A DNA stretch of 64,000 nucleotides from Capra hircus (Eukaryota > Chordata > Mammalia > Artiodactyla > Bovidae). This document shows, in pieces, positions 34,901-49,200 of the stretch; positions within the stretch are counted from its first letter, which is position 1; each line of letters begins with the position of its first letter. The stretch covers positions 70,797,121-70,861,120 of the forward strand of contig NC_030814.1 of the NCBI RefSeq assembly GCF_001704415.2, written 5' to 3'. Both the position numbers and the translations under genes were made by a program. The notes beneath the pieces are model-generated. The model had not been told where the DNA came from. It saw only the letters and a list, made by a program, of their open reading frames with translations, and did not search any database.

Positions 34901-37254
34901 ACTTAAGCACCCCACAGAAGTTCTTTGTATCATCCTTTGAGTTTTCTACTCAGATTTCAGATTCTTCTCTGCATCAAGGCAAAATCAAGTCTTTTTGTTT
35001 TCTTTTTTTGCTCCATGAGCAGGACTCCTATTTCCCAAACCCAAAGTGATCTCCCTGTTGCAGCAAGGAGAAGATCCCTGGAAGGTAGAGAAAGAAAACC
35101 TTGGAGGCTCCTCTCTAGGTGAGTGGGTGGGGATTCTCTGCAGGCAGCAGTCTGGTAAATGAGTGGGTGTGTGACTTGAAGAAGATGGTTAGGGAAGTTT
35201 TTCTGGCTTCTCAGTGCCCAAGAAGTGGTAGAGAAGGGATGCTAAGGCCCCCATTTACAAGCTTCCTCTTTTTCTCTGATACTTCACAGGTGAATCTCTC
35301 AGGATCTTTTTTCTTATTCTTTCCCGGTGTTTCAAAGGAGAGCTGCATTTTCAAGTATTCATTCAGCAAGCTTAGAGTATTGAAGGAACTGCAGCAGAAT
35401 CATTCTGACTGAAACCCAGGGTCATGGAAAAAGAAAGATATGAGGAAGGAAATAGATTAGAAAGCCAGGTGGGGGCCACACTATGAAGCGCTTTGGTTCA
35501 GTTCTTAGGGATGGGAGCTGTCCATGGTTGACTGGAAAAAATTCAAGGATTTTAAACCAAAAAATTATATGGTCCTTGATATTCTAGAAAAAATGGCCTC
35601 AGTCTGAGACACTATAGATAACCTTTGGTAAAATCATACCTAAAGATGCTGAGCGCACCTACACTGAGATAACACCACAGTCATAAAGAAAGAGCTCTGG
35701 TGGAGGCAGAGCTCCAAGGCATGTAAGGGACTAAAAAGCAAATTATGGAGCATGATTATGACATGCCACCATTTATGTCTAGAGAAACTTACATGTATGT
35801 TTGTCTGTATGCGTACTAAGTGTCTTAAGTCCTGAGAGAAAAGTCAGGGAACACCTAACCTGGTAACTAGTTCCATTTGGATTAGGATTGAGAATGGACA
35901 TGATGAAAAGTGACTTTATTTACATGTAATATAATTAAAATTTTCACAGAGAATATATTAAGTACTTATTTTGTAATTTGAATTTAATAAGAATGGTCAT
36001 TTCAGAAACATTGTTGGGCTTAGATTTGAAGTGAGGAAAAACTAGAGGTGGGAACCTTCTGGAGATGATTGCATAATGTAGGCAAGACATTACCTAGAAG
36101 GCACATGCAGTGGGTTCAGAAGGAAAAAACAGGGGCCCCTTTTTAATGGTATAGGACAAGTTTGGTGTGGGATGGGTTTCATTTGAGATGTGAGCAAAAT
36201 ACAGGTGCAGGTTACTGGTAAACAGCTGTAGAAGAATTTACGAGTTGGAACTGAACAGGGAGGTCAGGGAGGCGTCAGTGCGAAGGTGGCATTTACAGCC
36301 TTGAACTGAGCAGGTAAAGGAATAGAGGAGCAGACAAGAGTCCCGGGAAACCTCAGTGTTTCTGAGATGGGTTAAGAGGGAAGAATCTATGATTGAGCCT
36401 GAGAAGAAGTCACCAGCAGATGGACTGCAGGACAGGCTATATCCATCCCTAAAGCCCACACACCTTTAGAACACTTTCTTCCTAAGGTGAGATCTTCTGA
36501 GGTGGAAACCACACTTGTCTTTGTTTAAATCTTTTAAACAAATCTTTTGGGAGAAATACACTAATTTTGTGGGAATTTCTGGAGACCACCACAGAGTAAA
36601 CAGAGAATTCAGGCAGCAAGGAACCAGTGGAGAGTTAGGAAGGATATCGGTCCCACTGTCAGGCGTGAGCTGAGTCTGGCATGAAAGATCAGAGGAAGAA
36701 AAGGAAGAATTGTTCCCTTTCCCTTCACCTCAGGAGACTCTGATCCATGAGGAGTTCCCCTTCCTGAGTGAAGTATTAGTTGGATTAAACTTAATAGAGA
36801 GTATGACCAGAGTCCAAAGCTGTCCACAGAGACCCCAAGGCCACATAGCAGAGATCTGGAGTCCTTCTCAGGTTTGGGAAGTTGATGGAAAACTCTGAGT
36901 GGGTGTCTGGAGGAAGTAAAGACGTCAGGGCCAACCAGTGTGTGCATTTCTCTTGATGCAATGAACTTCCTGTCTTTGGTCAAAGGTGGCAGTCAGATGG
37001 GGTGTCCTGGGAGTGCTGGCATGTATTGTGTCCCTCCTGCACCCCTGGTGAATCACCCACCTTCCTGGGCAAAAGTACCCTCGGAACAGTTTCCTTCCAA
37101 GAGGAACTCACTTCCTTGTGAGCTCAGGTTAAGGACCTGGATGTTCTTGGAAGCACTTCGATTACTAACTAGACCAGAGCCAAAAACCAACCCTGTGACA
37201 GAAAACAACCAGTGACAGAAAAGCTTATGCTTCCAAGGTAGGACTCCTAGGATA

Positions 37255-37285
<31 letters not shown>

Positions 37286-40200
37286 TAGTCGCTTCAGTCA
37301 TGTCTGACTGTGCGACCCCACAGACGGCAGCCCACCAGGCTCCCCCGCCCCTGGGATTCTCCAGGCAAGAACACTGGAATGGGTTGCTATTTCCTTCTCC
37401 AATGCATGAAAGTGAAAAGTGAACGTGAAGTCGCTCAGTCGTGTCTGATTCTTCATGATCCCATGAACTGCAGCCTACCAGGCTCCTCTGCCCATGGGAT
37501 TTTCCAGGCAAGAGTACTGGAGTGCTTCTCCACCTAGGATCTCTAGTTGCCTCCAAATATGTTTTTTAAAATATTATTTTCACTTCAAAACTACTCACAA
37601 ATAGGAAAAACAAACAAAAAGGGAAAACAAACTGTCATCCCTGGATCCATATGTTTTATATTGAGAGATAGGAGGGAATGGCTCAAAAGGTACACATCTC
37701 ATCTGAGTCTCTTACTTAGGAAGTGAGTCCAAAGTCTATAATCAGTTTTCTGAAATATTATGTATATTATATGTGTGTATATGTGTATAATAGTGGTTCA
37801 GCCACTCAGTCGTGTCTGACTCTTTGACTTCATAGTCTGCAGCATGCCAGGCTCCTCTGTCCTCCACTGTCTCTTAGAGTTTGTTTAAACTCATGTCCAT
37901 TGAGTCAGTGATGCCATCCAGCCATCTCATCCTCTACCATCGCCTTCTCCTATGCCTTCAATCTTTCCCAGCATCAGGGTCTTTTCCATTAAGTCGGCTC
38001 TTTGCATCAGGTGGCCAAAGTATTGGAGCTTCAGTTTCAGTATCGGTCCTTCCAGTGAATATTCAGGGTTGATTTCCCTTAGGATTGACTAGTTTGATCT
38101 CCTTGCAGTCCAAGGGACTCTCAAGAGTTTTCTCCAACACCACAGTTCAAAAGCATCAATTCTTTGGCACTCAGCCTTCTTTATGGTCCAACTCACGTCC
38201 ATACGTGACTACTGGAAAAACCGTAGCTTTGACTATATGGGCTCTTTTGGAGAAAGATATCTCTTTTTTAATACAGTCTAGATTTGTCATAGCTTTCCTT
38301 TCAGGGAGCAGTCTCATTAGATTGTTGCTATAGCATGTAGTGGTGTACATCTCATGAGTTTGGTTTTCACCCAATGTAAAAATATTCTTTAATTCAAAAA
38401 TTTAAAAACCCAATGATGATCTGGGTAAACAATTCCCTCCAATGAGAAAGTGCTTTTCTTTGTCTTTTTCTCTTCCTCTGTGTATTTATGCAAGAATTCA
38501 GGGCAGATTGAACCTGGCCAGATAGTCAGCTGAGCAATCATTTGTGGGCTGCCTTCAACTTGCTGAGATCTGTTGGAGCTGCATCTGCACAGAGAGTAGG
38601 GGTCTTTTTCTAATTTGCAGAGAAGTGCTGTAGAGGATATAGCAGCAATCTAATGAAAGAGTATGCAGTGGTTTTAAACAGTGGATTCCTTACAAGGTGA
38701 AAGTGTGTTTAATATGTTTAAGTTAGTCTTGTTCTTGTCCCCTGCCCTCCCCTCCTGCCACCAACATCTTTTTTCTTTGTAGCTGCTAGAATGATCTATT
38801 TAAAATGTAGATCAGGTTATCTTACTCTTATGCCCAAAGCCTCCTGTGGCTTCTGTCACATAGACCACACTATAAAGCCCCCAGCATGGCCCTCAGAGGC
38901 CTTTGTGGTCTGGTTCTGGCTACCTTTTCACCTTCATCTCTTTCCTCTCTGCCCTTTGTTGGAGAACTCTCATCACCCTGGTCTCTTTGTAGTTTGTCAG
39001 GCAGGCCAAACAGGCTCGCACCTCAGGGCCTCTGCACTTGCTTTTTCCTCTCCTGAACCATTTTTCTTCCTGGCAGACAGGAGTCCATATGACTCACTTC
39101 CTTGTACTATATAGGTTTCTGCTCAGTTGGCACTTGATCAATTAGTCACAGCTCATCTGAACATGGTCTTTTATCCTCCACATTCTTTTTTCCTTCACCA
39201 TACCTTATTTTCTCTGAGTACTCCTCACTGTAAAATAGTGCATATTTATTTATTATCTGCTCTTACTCTGGATCGTAAGTTCCCTTATGCTGGATTGTCT
39301 TGTTTATTTTTTCCCATCTCCTCAGTACCTAAAGTAGTGCTTGGTTAAAGTCAGCTTCCAGTTAGTGAATGCATGAATGACTTGGTTAGGTAGTGGTGAC
39401 AGAGCTAGAAAAAAGGGAACCAATTTCAGAGGTATTTGGCAGATAAAAGCAGCAGGACTTAGAGATGGATCAGATATGGAAGATAGAAGAGATGGAGTTG
39501 TCAAGGATGCTTTGCTTGGTTTGTGGCCTATTCTGGGATGGACAGTGATATCATTCACTGAGATAGTGGTGCTAGGAGATCAGATTTGGGAGTTAGTATA
39601 AATATGGTTTTAGATGAATTAAATTGAATCATCTTTTGGTTGATCCAGTTATTCAAGTGAAGATGTCAAATAGTCTAGTAGATTTAGAGTTCCATCCATC
39701 ATAATATACACTGAGCATTAAATGTGAAGACTCTGTCACTAAAAGCTTGTGTTTAAGTTAACCTGTAGAGTGGATTCAGGGTACAGCGAGAGCAGGAAAG
39801 AGGATAGGACTCAATCTAGAGAAACTCTGGCATTTCATGGCTAGTTAGAGAGAAATGAACCTGTAGGGACGATAAAGATAAGGTGTACTCTAGAAGGAAA
39901 CTCAGGAGTCTAGTGTCATTGAAGTCAAGGCTCATAAAGAATGGTATCAGTAAAGGTGGGGAAAATTAAATGAATTTGAGACTTATTTAGATGTTAGAAG
40001 AAACAAGTCTTGGTAATCGATTAACTGAGGGAGAAGTATGAAGGATGCCTTTTAAAGTTTTTGATTCAGAACTGGTGCCATTTATAGAAACAACAGGTGC
40101 ATTTATAGGTTATACAGGTTGGAGGGAGGGAATAGTCATAAATTCAGTTTTAGGCATGTTGAATTTGAGCTGTCTTTGAGACATCTAATTGCTGTTTTGA

Positions 40201-43200
40201 GTAGGATGTTGTATAATCAGGTATGGAGAGTAGAGAAGTCTTGCCTAGAATATGTCTGTAGATGAGCCTGGCCTGTGGAAAGGGTACAGGGTGAAAAGAA
40301 TTGGGGGCCTAGGACTCAGCTCTGTGGAACTCCAAGGATTAGAGATCAGGTAGAGGAAAAGGAGTGCACAAAGGAGACTGAAAAGCTGCAAAGGAAACTG
40401 AGGCTGCTGGACCGTGAGGAGAATGTGGAGGCGAGCTCAGGCCGAGAACTCCGGCAGCTGCCTACTGTAGCTTAGGCAAAGAACTTCTCAGTGAAAAGGA
40501 GGAGTCACTATCGGCTGCTGCTGAAATGTGAGTTAGGTGAGGACTGAAGAGCACATCTTGCTTCTTTCACATGGAGGTCATCGTTGCCTTAAAGAGAGTG
40601 GTGGTAAGAACAGAAGCCGAAAATGAGCCCATGAGAGGTGCGTGAGGAAATGAACACATGTAGGATACTATAGAAGGTGAGGTGTGATGAGGAAGCAGCA
40701 GCAGCAGCTGGCAGAGCTCTTATATGGAAATATAAATACTTATTTCTTTTTTTCCTCTGTCCACTCCAATTATATTATACAACATACATTATTCTACCCC
40801 TTTCACTTGGTATATATTGAAGCTGTTTGCATGTCAGTTCATAGAGAGCCTTCTCACTCTAAGGAGTAGTCCTGTGGTCTTCGGCTGGCTCTCTTCTAGG
40901 CAGAAGAGGTGATTTTGATTGTATGTGGCTTTGGGTAATGTTAACCCAGTTAATCCAACTATCCATCAAAGAAATCTGGTTGAATAAACTGGGTACATTC
41001 TCACCAAGAACTTCTTTGCAACTGTAAAAAGGAATGAAGGGAGATCTCTATAAATTCCATTGTGGGGTGATAATATTAATAAGTGAGGAAAAGTGCAGAT
41101 AGCAAAGAAAAGAGGAGATGCCAAAAAAGAAAAAGTGTGTATTTGCTTGTATTAAAATAAAAGAAAAGCAAACAAACAAGGATAAAAGCAGATCAGTAAA
41201 GAACCCAGCTGCCAGTGTAGGAGACACAAATTCCATCCCTGGGTTGGGAAGATCCCCTGGAGGAAGGCATGGCAGCCCAATCCAGTATTCTTGGCTGGAG
41301 AATCCTATGGACAGAGGAGTCTGGTGAGCTACAGTTCATAGGGTTGCAAAGAGTCAGACGTGACTGAAGTTACTTAGCACACACACACGTATCAATAAAA
41401 AAAGTTATCTGTAAGGTGAAAGAAGAAAAACAAAAAAGATGAAGAGAATAAGGATAGAATCAAATAAAACTGGAAAAAGTGTTCCATAAATATTAAAAGC
41501 AAAATGAAACAAATGACCATAATAGTATATCATGTTGTTGGTTTAGTTACATAGAGAATTATCTCAATTGCCATTAAATCACAGCAGTTTAAATAAAGAT
41601 CCTTAGTGGTTTATATCAATGTTATGATTTATAATAAAAAATATATATTTGGTGCATGAGTACTCAGTGTATCCGAAACCTCATGGACTGCAGACCACCA
41701 TACTCCTCTGTCCATTGAATTTTCCAGGCAAGAATACTAGAGTCGGTTACCTTTTCCTACTCCAGGGGATCTCGCCGACCCACCTGTAGAATAAGGTGGG
41801 GAAGGATATAGGTCTGGAAAGTTGACTTGGGTTCAAAGATTTTAATGCTGCCTTTAGCCTTCACACTACCCCCATACATCTAACCTATGGCTAAGCCTTT
41901 AAAATCCCATTTTAGACATTTCCTCCCCAAACTGTTGACCACACCTGTATGCCTTCCCTGCTTGCACTCACTACTATCTGAGGGTAGTTTGGATGCTGTT
42001 CTAAGCTCACATTTGTATCCATTTCTGTCTTGTGTTTTTGTTGTATAAATTATCACATTGCAATGTGATTGCCTACTCCTTTTTTGTCTCTAATGCAAAA
42101 CAGTGAACTCCTTCAAGAAGTTAACTGTTTCTTTTCATTACCAGATCTGAAATGTTTTGTGGATCATGTACCTAGCATAGAGCCTAACATATTGTAGGTG
42201 CTTTTTAAATATTTGAAGAATGAGTTAAATAAAGTACAATCAATGCTTTTTGAAATAAGAGTTCTATATAGTAAGAAGGTTAAATTTGGTAGGAAGTAAT
42301 ATTGGAAAGGTGAGAAACAGATCAAAGGATTAAATTGAAGGTAAATACCAATAGTCACTTGGAGAAGGAAATGGCAACTCACTCCAGTATTCTTGCCTGG
42401 AGAATCCCAGGAATGGGGGAGCCTGGTGGGCTGCCATCTATGGAGTCGCACAGTGTCTGACATGACTGAAGCGACTTAGCAGCAGCAGCAGCAGCAGCAA
42501 TAGTCACTATAGAGTAAGAAGTTCCCGAACTTGGATGTATTAATGATGGTTGTCGGAAACATCTTAGTGATACAATTTAAGGGAATTTGATGACTGACTA
42601 GGCATGGAATGCAGGAGACAGAAGGTTCTGAGATGAAACTAAGAATTTATGGCAAAGGAGCTGAGGAGGTTATGATATAATTCAGACCTATTAAGCACAG
42701 AAAGAAAAGTTTTAAATGAATGCACTGGTTTCAGATTTGGACAAACTGAATTTGAAGAAAAATACACAAATGGAAAATCTAGCAGGCAACTGGTAATAAC
42801 TCTCTAAAGTGTTTTGAAAGTCAGTATAGTCATTGACATCTGAGGTGTGGGAGTGGATGAAATCATGTGGGAAGAGAAGATTGAAGAGAGATGCACAGAG
42901 ATTCATAAGCACCAAGAGAAGAGAATCTAGACCTAATGCCAGGTTTTAGTTGGGGTGGTAGTCATTGGCAAAATCACCTGGTCTCTAAACTTCTAACCTG
43001 AGTTATAGCCTTGTTTATGACATAGCTCAGGCCCAGGCTTGACTCTTGAGAAGAGCAGAAGTTGAACTGCACTTAAGGAGACACATCTGTAGACTTTTCA
43101 GAAACTTTAAACAGATCATAAAGAACAGTTGGGATGTCCACAATCCAGGACTCATATCCCCTTCAGCAGGAAACATGAATTTTGGACTAGGGTATTGCCA

Positions 43201-46200
43201 CTTGAAGTAGAGTGAAATGAGTTTCCCATTATTGGTATGGAACCTTGTAGTTGTAATTACTTCTATGAAAAAATTAAAACTGCCCAAATCTGTTTTTCTA
43301 TTCTCCTTTAAACAAAACTTTTCAAAAGTGTTTCTATACTTGATGTTTCTCCCAGTGTTTCTTCTGTGCACTCCAGTGGGGCTCTATTCCTGTTCCATGA
43401 AAAGTAGTTATTAAATCCCAGATAGTCTCCATCTTGACATAATCGGGGTTAAGTTTTTAGTTCTTAACACAGTCAACTAGCAATTCCAGTTCTGTTAGTA
43501 GGTGATAAGAATGCAGTCACCATATACCTCTACCTTCTTTCTCACCTACTTAACTACAGGAACCTCGTAATCTTCCCTGTTCCCTGCTTCTACTTGTGTG
43601 TCAACACTGTTCTCTACACAGTAGCCAACTTGAGTGAGGATGTTATGGCCTGTGACTTCCAAGCATACACACAATATAATTCCAGAGTCCTTACATGACC
43701 TGTTAGGCTTTATATGACTTGCCTTTACCTATTGCTTCACTAATATTTACCATTTTCTCTCTTGCTCAATGCACTCTAGTAGCCACACAGCCTCTTTGCT
43801 GTGTCTCAGAAGTCACCACACTTTGATATTTGCTGTTTCCTTTGCCTAGGAAGCTCTTGCTTCACACATCCATATGGTTGTCATTTATTTACTTACTATT
43901 TGTCACACCTTCACACACACACAAACACACACACACACACACACAAAACCAAGGTATAAGCTCCTTAAAGACTGAAATCACATTCTCTGCATTCCCTAGA
44001 ACTTTACCTGGCCCATAGTAGGCACTTAATAAGTATTTGGGAATGGAAAGAATGTCTCCAGCATATGCAAAGATAACACACACCAAAAAAAACACAAAAA
44101 TGTAAGGCTCCGGAAATTGCATGTAGTTCAGCATACCTGGCAAGAAGCCAGGGGAACGAGATGAGTTCCAGGCTGAACAAAGGTTAGATCATGACAAACT
44201 TTGTTCACCATGTTAAGTACTCTGTACCTTATAAGTTGAAGATAAGTTGGAGGATCTTAAGCAAATTTGCAGCATGGTAAAATGTGAATTTTAAAAAGAT
44301 TACTCTGTTACAATGTGGAGACTGAATTGGCAGAGAGCAAGACTATACAAAAAAATCATCATGATCCAGATAACCATGATGCTATAATCACTCACCTAGA
44401 GCCAGACATCCTGGAATGAGTTCTCAAGTGGGCCTTAGGAAGCATCACTACAAACAAAGCTAGTGGATGTGATGGAATCCCAGTTGAGCTATTTCAGATC
44501 CTAAAAGATGATGCTGTGAAAGTGCTACACTTAATATGCCAGCAAATGTAGAAAACTCAGCAGTGGCCAACAAATGTGAAAAACTCAACAGTGGCCACAG
44601 GACTGGAAAAGGGCAGTTTTCATTCCAATCCCTAAGAACGGCAATGCCAAAGAATGTTCACACTACCACACAATTAGACTCATCTCACACACCAGCAAAA
44701 TAATGCTCAAAATTCTCCAAGCCAGGCTTCAACAGTATGTGAACCGTGAACTTCCAAATGTTCAAGCTGGATTTTAGAAAAGGCAGAGGAACAAGAGATC
44801 AAATTGTCAACATCCACTGGATCATTGAAAAAGCAAGAGAGTTCCAGGAAAAACATCTGCTTCTTCTTTGTTTACTACATCATAGCCTTTGACTGTGTAG
44901 ATCACAACAAGCTGTGGAAAATTCTTCAAGAGATGGGAATACCAGACCACCTTACCTGCCTCCTGAGAAATCTGTATGCAGGTCAAGAAGCAACAGTTAG
45001 AACCGGACATGAAACAATGGACTGGTTCCAAATTGGGAAAGGAGTATGTCAAGGCTGTATATTGTCACCCTGCTTATTTAACTTATATGCAGAGTACATC
45101 ATGCAAAATGCTGGGCTGGATGAAGCACAATCTGGAGTCAAGATTGCCAGGAGAAATATCAATAACCTCAAATAAACAGATGACACCACCCTTATGGCAG
45201 AAAGTGAAGAAGAATGAAAGTGAAAGCGGTGAATGAAAAAGTTGGCTTAAAACTCAGCATTCTAAAAACCAAGGTGATGGCATCCAGTCCCATCACTTCA
45301 TGGCAAATAGAGGGGGAAACAATCGAAACAGTGAGAGACTTCATTTTGGGGGGCTCCAAAATCACTGTAGATGGTGACTGCAGCCATGAAATTAAAAGAT
45401 GCTTGCTTCTTCGAGGAAAAGCTGTGACCAACCTAGACAACATATTAAAAAGCAGAGACTTTTGCTGACAAAGGTCTGTCTAGTCAGAGCTGTGGTTTTT
45501 CCAGTAGTCATGTATGGATGTGAGAATCAGACTATAAAGAAAGCTGAGCGCCGAAGAATTGATGCTTTTGAACTGTGGTGTTGGAGAAGACTCTTGAGAA
45601 TCCCTTGGACTGCAAGGAGATCCAACCAGTCTATCCTAAAGAAAATCAACCTTGAATATTCATTGGAAGGACTGATGCAGAAGCTGAAACTCCAATACTT
45701 TGGCCACCTGATGTGAAGAACTGATTCATTAGAAAAGACCCTAATGCTAGGAAAGATTGAAGGCAGAAGGAGAAGGGGATAACAGAGGATGAGACAGATG
45801 GATGGCATCACCAACTCGATGGACATGAGTTTGAGCAAGCTCCAGGAGTTGGTGATGGACAGGGTAACCTGGCGTGCTGCAGTCCACAGAGTCGCAAAGA
45901 GTTGGACACGACTGAGCAGCTGAACTGACTGAAGTCTAGAAGTGGTGTTGGTTGTTGTTGACCAATCATGTCCAACTCTTTTGTGACCCCCATGGACTGT
46001 AGCCTGCCAGGATCCTCTGTCCAAGGGATTTCCCAGGCAAGAATACTGAAGTGGGTTGCCATTTCCTTCTCCAGAGGAGCTTCCCAACCCAGGGATCGAA
46101 CCCGTATCTCCTGTATTAGCAGGCGGATTCTTTACCACTGAGCCACCAGAATTAGGATACTATGATAGGAACATTAAAGCATGAGAAGCAGAGTACCATT

Positions 46201-49200
46201 TAAGTACCCGACTCCAGTGTTCAAGAGCTCTAGTAAACTTGTTGGTCATAAAACAGCAATCTTTACATACAGACCTATATAAAGGTATAGGTCTCTAACT
46301 AAGGCAGGGTCTCTAACTTTACATTATAAATGACAATCCACAATTTTGGAATCTTTCTGTCTTTTTCCCAGCACATGTAGCCTGCAACCAACAGGGAAAG
46401 TACTCCAGTTTTATGACTGCCTCCCACTCTTCTACCCAAATAATGTTATTGAAAGTTGATATTTAGCAAGATTTAGATGGACAAGGAACTTGGAGGGTAT
46501 GAACAGAAAATTTAAAAAAAAAAAACAAAAAAAAACTCTTCTTTCCATAACAGTAAATAGGAAAGATGAGAGAGATTTTGAAACAGCAGAAAGATTTTGT
46601 GATTGGCTAAGTGAAAAGAAGCTATTATTACACTAAATACACACTGTGGGCTTTTCCAGAAGATGTGGTCCCTAATTGAATGAATGATTTATTGATACTT
46701 AGTTGTTGTTGTTTTTTAATGAGTGTTATTCTCACTTGCCCTGCATGGCAAATACCAGTGCCTTGGAAAAGAGGAAAAGAAATAGTAAAGATGGGTGCAT
46801 ATAAAATTAGTCAAAGATAATGTGTAGAGTGAAGGGAAAAAATCCAAAACTCTAGAGAAAGCAATTTTTTTTTTTAAGATTTAAAATGTTTTATTTTTTA
46901 TTTATTTATTTATTTAAATTTTAAAATCTTTAATTCTTACATGCGTTCCCAAACATGGAGAAAGCAATTTTTAAAGGGGGAATAGAAGAAGTTACCCATG
47001 AAGGAAACTGAGAAGTTGACTCTAGTAGAAGAAAAGAGAAAAGCAGAATATATTATGTTCACCAAGCAGAGACAATCTGTACTCAGATTGTGAATGTCAA
47101 GTAGAAATGTCAAAATACAGTAAGATGCAGAGGAACCCTTGAAATGGTTACTCTAACCCAGGAGAAAATAAATAACTATATGTATACCTGTTCCCCTGGC
47201 AAAATTTAATATTCAGTTAATTGCATCCTTACTCAATTAAAATTTATTTAACTTAATTCTTACCATGTTATCATGTTAGCCCTTTTTACCTTTTTTATAT
47301 TTGATCTTTGACTCTTTTGTATGTTGCTTGCATAACCTCTCTTGCTTGACTCATTAGCAAGGTTACTTTTCTATCTTGCAACCTTTAGTTTCATGCCTAC
47401 CTGTTATTACCTCAGTTCAGTTCAGTTCAGTCGCTCAGTCGTGTCTGACTCTTTGCAACCCCATGAATCGCAGCACGCCAGGCCTCCCTGTCCATCACCA
47501 ACTCCCGGAGTTCACTCAGACTCACGTCCATCGAGTCAGTGAGGCCATCCAGCCATCTCATCCTCGGTCGTCCCCTTCTCCTCCTGCCCTCAATCCCTCC
47601 CAGCATCAGAGTCTTTTCCAATGAGTCAACTCTTCACATGAGGTGGCCAAAGTATTGGAGTTTCAGCTTTAGCATCATTCCTTCCAAAGAAATCCCAGGG
47701 TTGATCTCCTTCAGAATGGACTGGTTGGATCTCCTTGCAGTCCAAGTGACCCTCAAGAGTCTTCTCCAACACCACAGTTCAAAAGCATCAATTCTTAGAT
47801 TGATCTAATTCCTTCCTGTTTGAAGTGCCTCTGAAACCCTCTCATTACTTCTGTAATGTACTGTCCTGGAGGCAACTGCTACAAGTGTTTGAATCATGTG
47901 TATGTGTGTGAAATTAATATATAAGTTATTGAAAGTATTTGACATTGTTCAAAAATTTATATATAAATTGTTGAGGAAGATTAATAGAGCATTTTGTATA
48001 TAATTCAGATGCCATTAGGAGGATCTGTAGGTTAAAAGGGCATGCTAATCTGCTTGCAAAGAATACTTAGGATAGAAAAGGAAAGTGAAATATATTTAGA
48101 TATAGGTAGATAGATAAGTATAATTACATGTATAGTATATATATATATACTGATCTTTCTTATATATATATAAGTACTGTGGTGAGTGCCTATAATAAGA
48201 GGAATGGACTGTGTAAACTCACAGTACCCCTGTGTTTACTATTTACAATAGCTCGGACATGGAAGCAACCTAGATGTCCATCGACAGATGAATGGATAAA
48301 GAAGTTGTGGTACATATACATAATGAAATACTGCTCAGCCATAAAAGGAATGCATTTTAGTCTGTTCTTAAGAGGTGGATGAACCTAGAGCCTATAATAC
48401 AGAATGAAGTAAATCTGAAAGGAAAAACAAATTTCATATATTAATGCATATATATGGAATCTAGAAAAATGATACTAATGAACCTATTTTCAAGGCAAGA
48501 AGAGAGATGCAGACATAGAGAACAGACTTTGGACACAGCAGGGGAAGGAGAAGGTGGGACAAATTGAGAGAGTAGCATTAATGTATGTAGATTACCATGT
48601 GTAAAATAGCCAGTGGGAAGTTGCTATAGGCACAGGGAGCTCAACCTGGTGCTCTGACAACCTAGAGGAGTGGGATGTGGTGGGGGTTGGGGAAGGGGTT
48701 CAAGAGGGAGGGGACATGTGGATACTTATGGCTGATTCATATTGTTGTATGACAGAAGCCAACACTATTGTAAAGCAGTTATCCTCCAATTAAAAATAAT
48801 ACTATTATTTTCTACAAAACAATTAAAAACACTCAGTTAACTTTTGAATGGATTCTGACTGATACAAAGGAATTTGGCATGAGGGAAAAGGGATGAAGAC
48901 TTTCCAGATTATGAATGATTGTACAAATAAGAGAAATCTCATGAAGATAATTTAAAATTCTGTCATGGGCTTTGGACTCTGATCCCAGACTGCCTTTTCC
49001 AATTTATGGCTCCCCTTTTAATCCTTCTTCTCCATTTTTCCATTAACTGATTCTCCTGGTCACTCTTACACTCACCCTCTTTAAATGGGTTTGTTTAGTA
49101 TTTTCTCCACCCTCTTGTTTTCAGCTTGTATTGGCTTATTTCTCTGTACTGCTTAATTAAATCTCCTAAGTTTTTCTTATTATCTTTTGGCCAGATGTTG

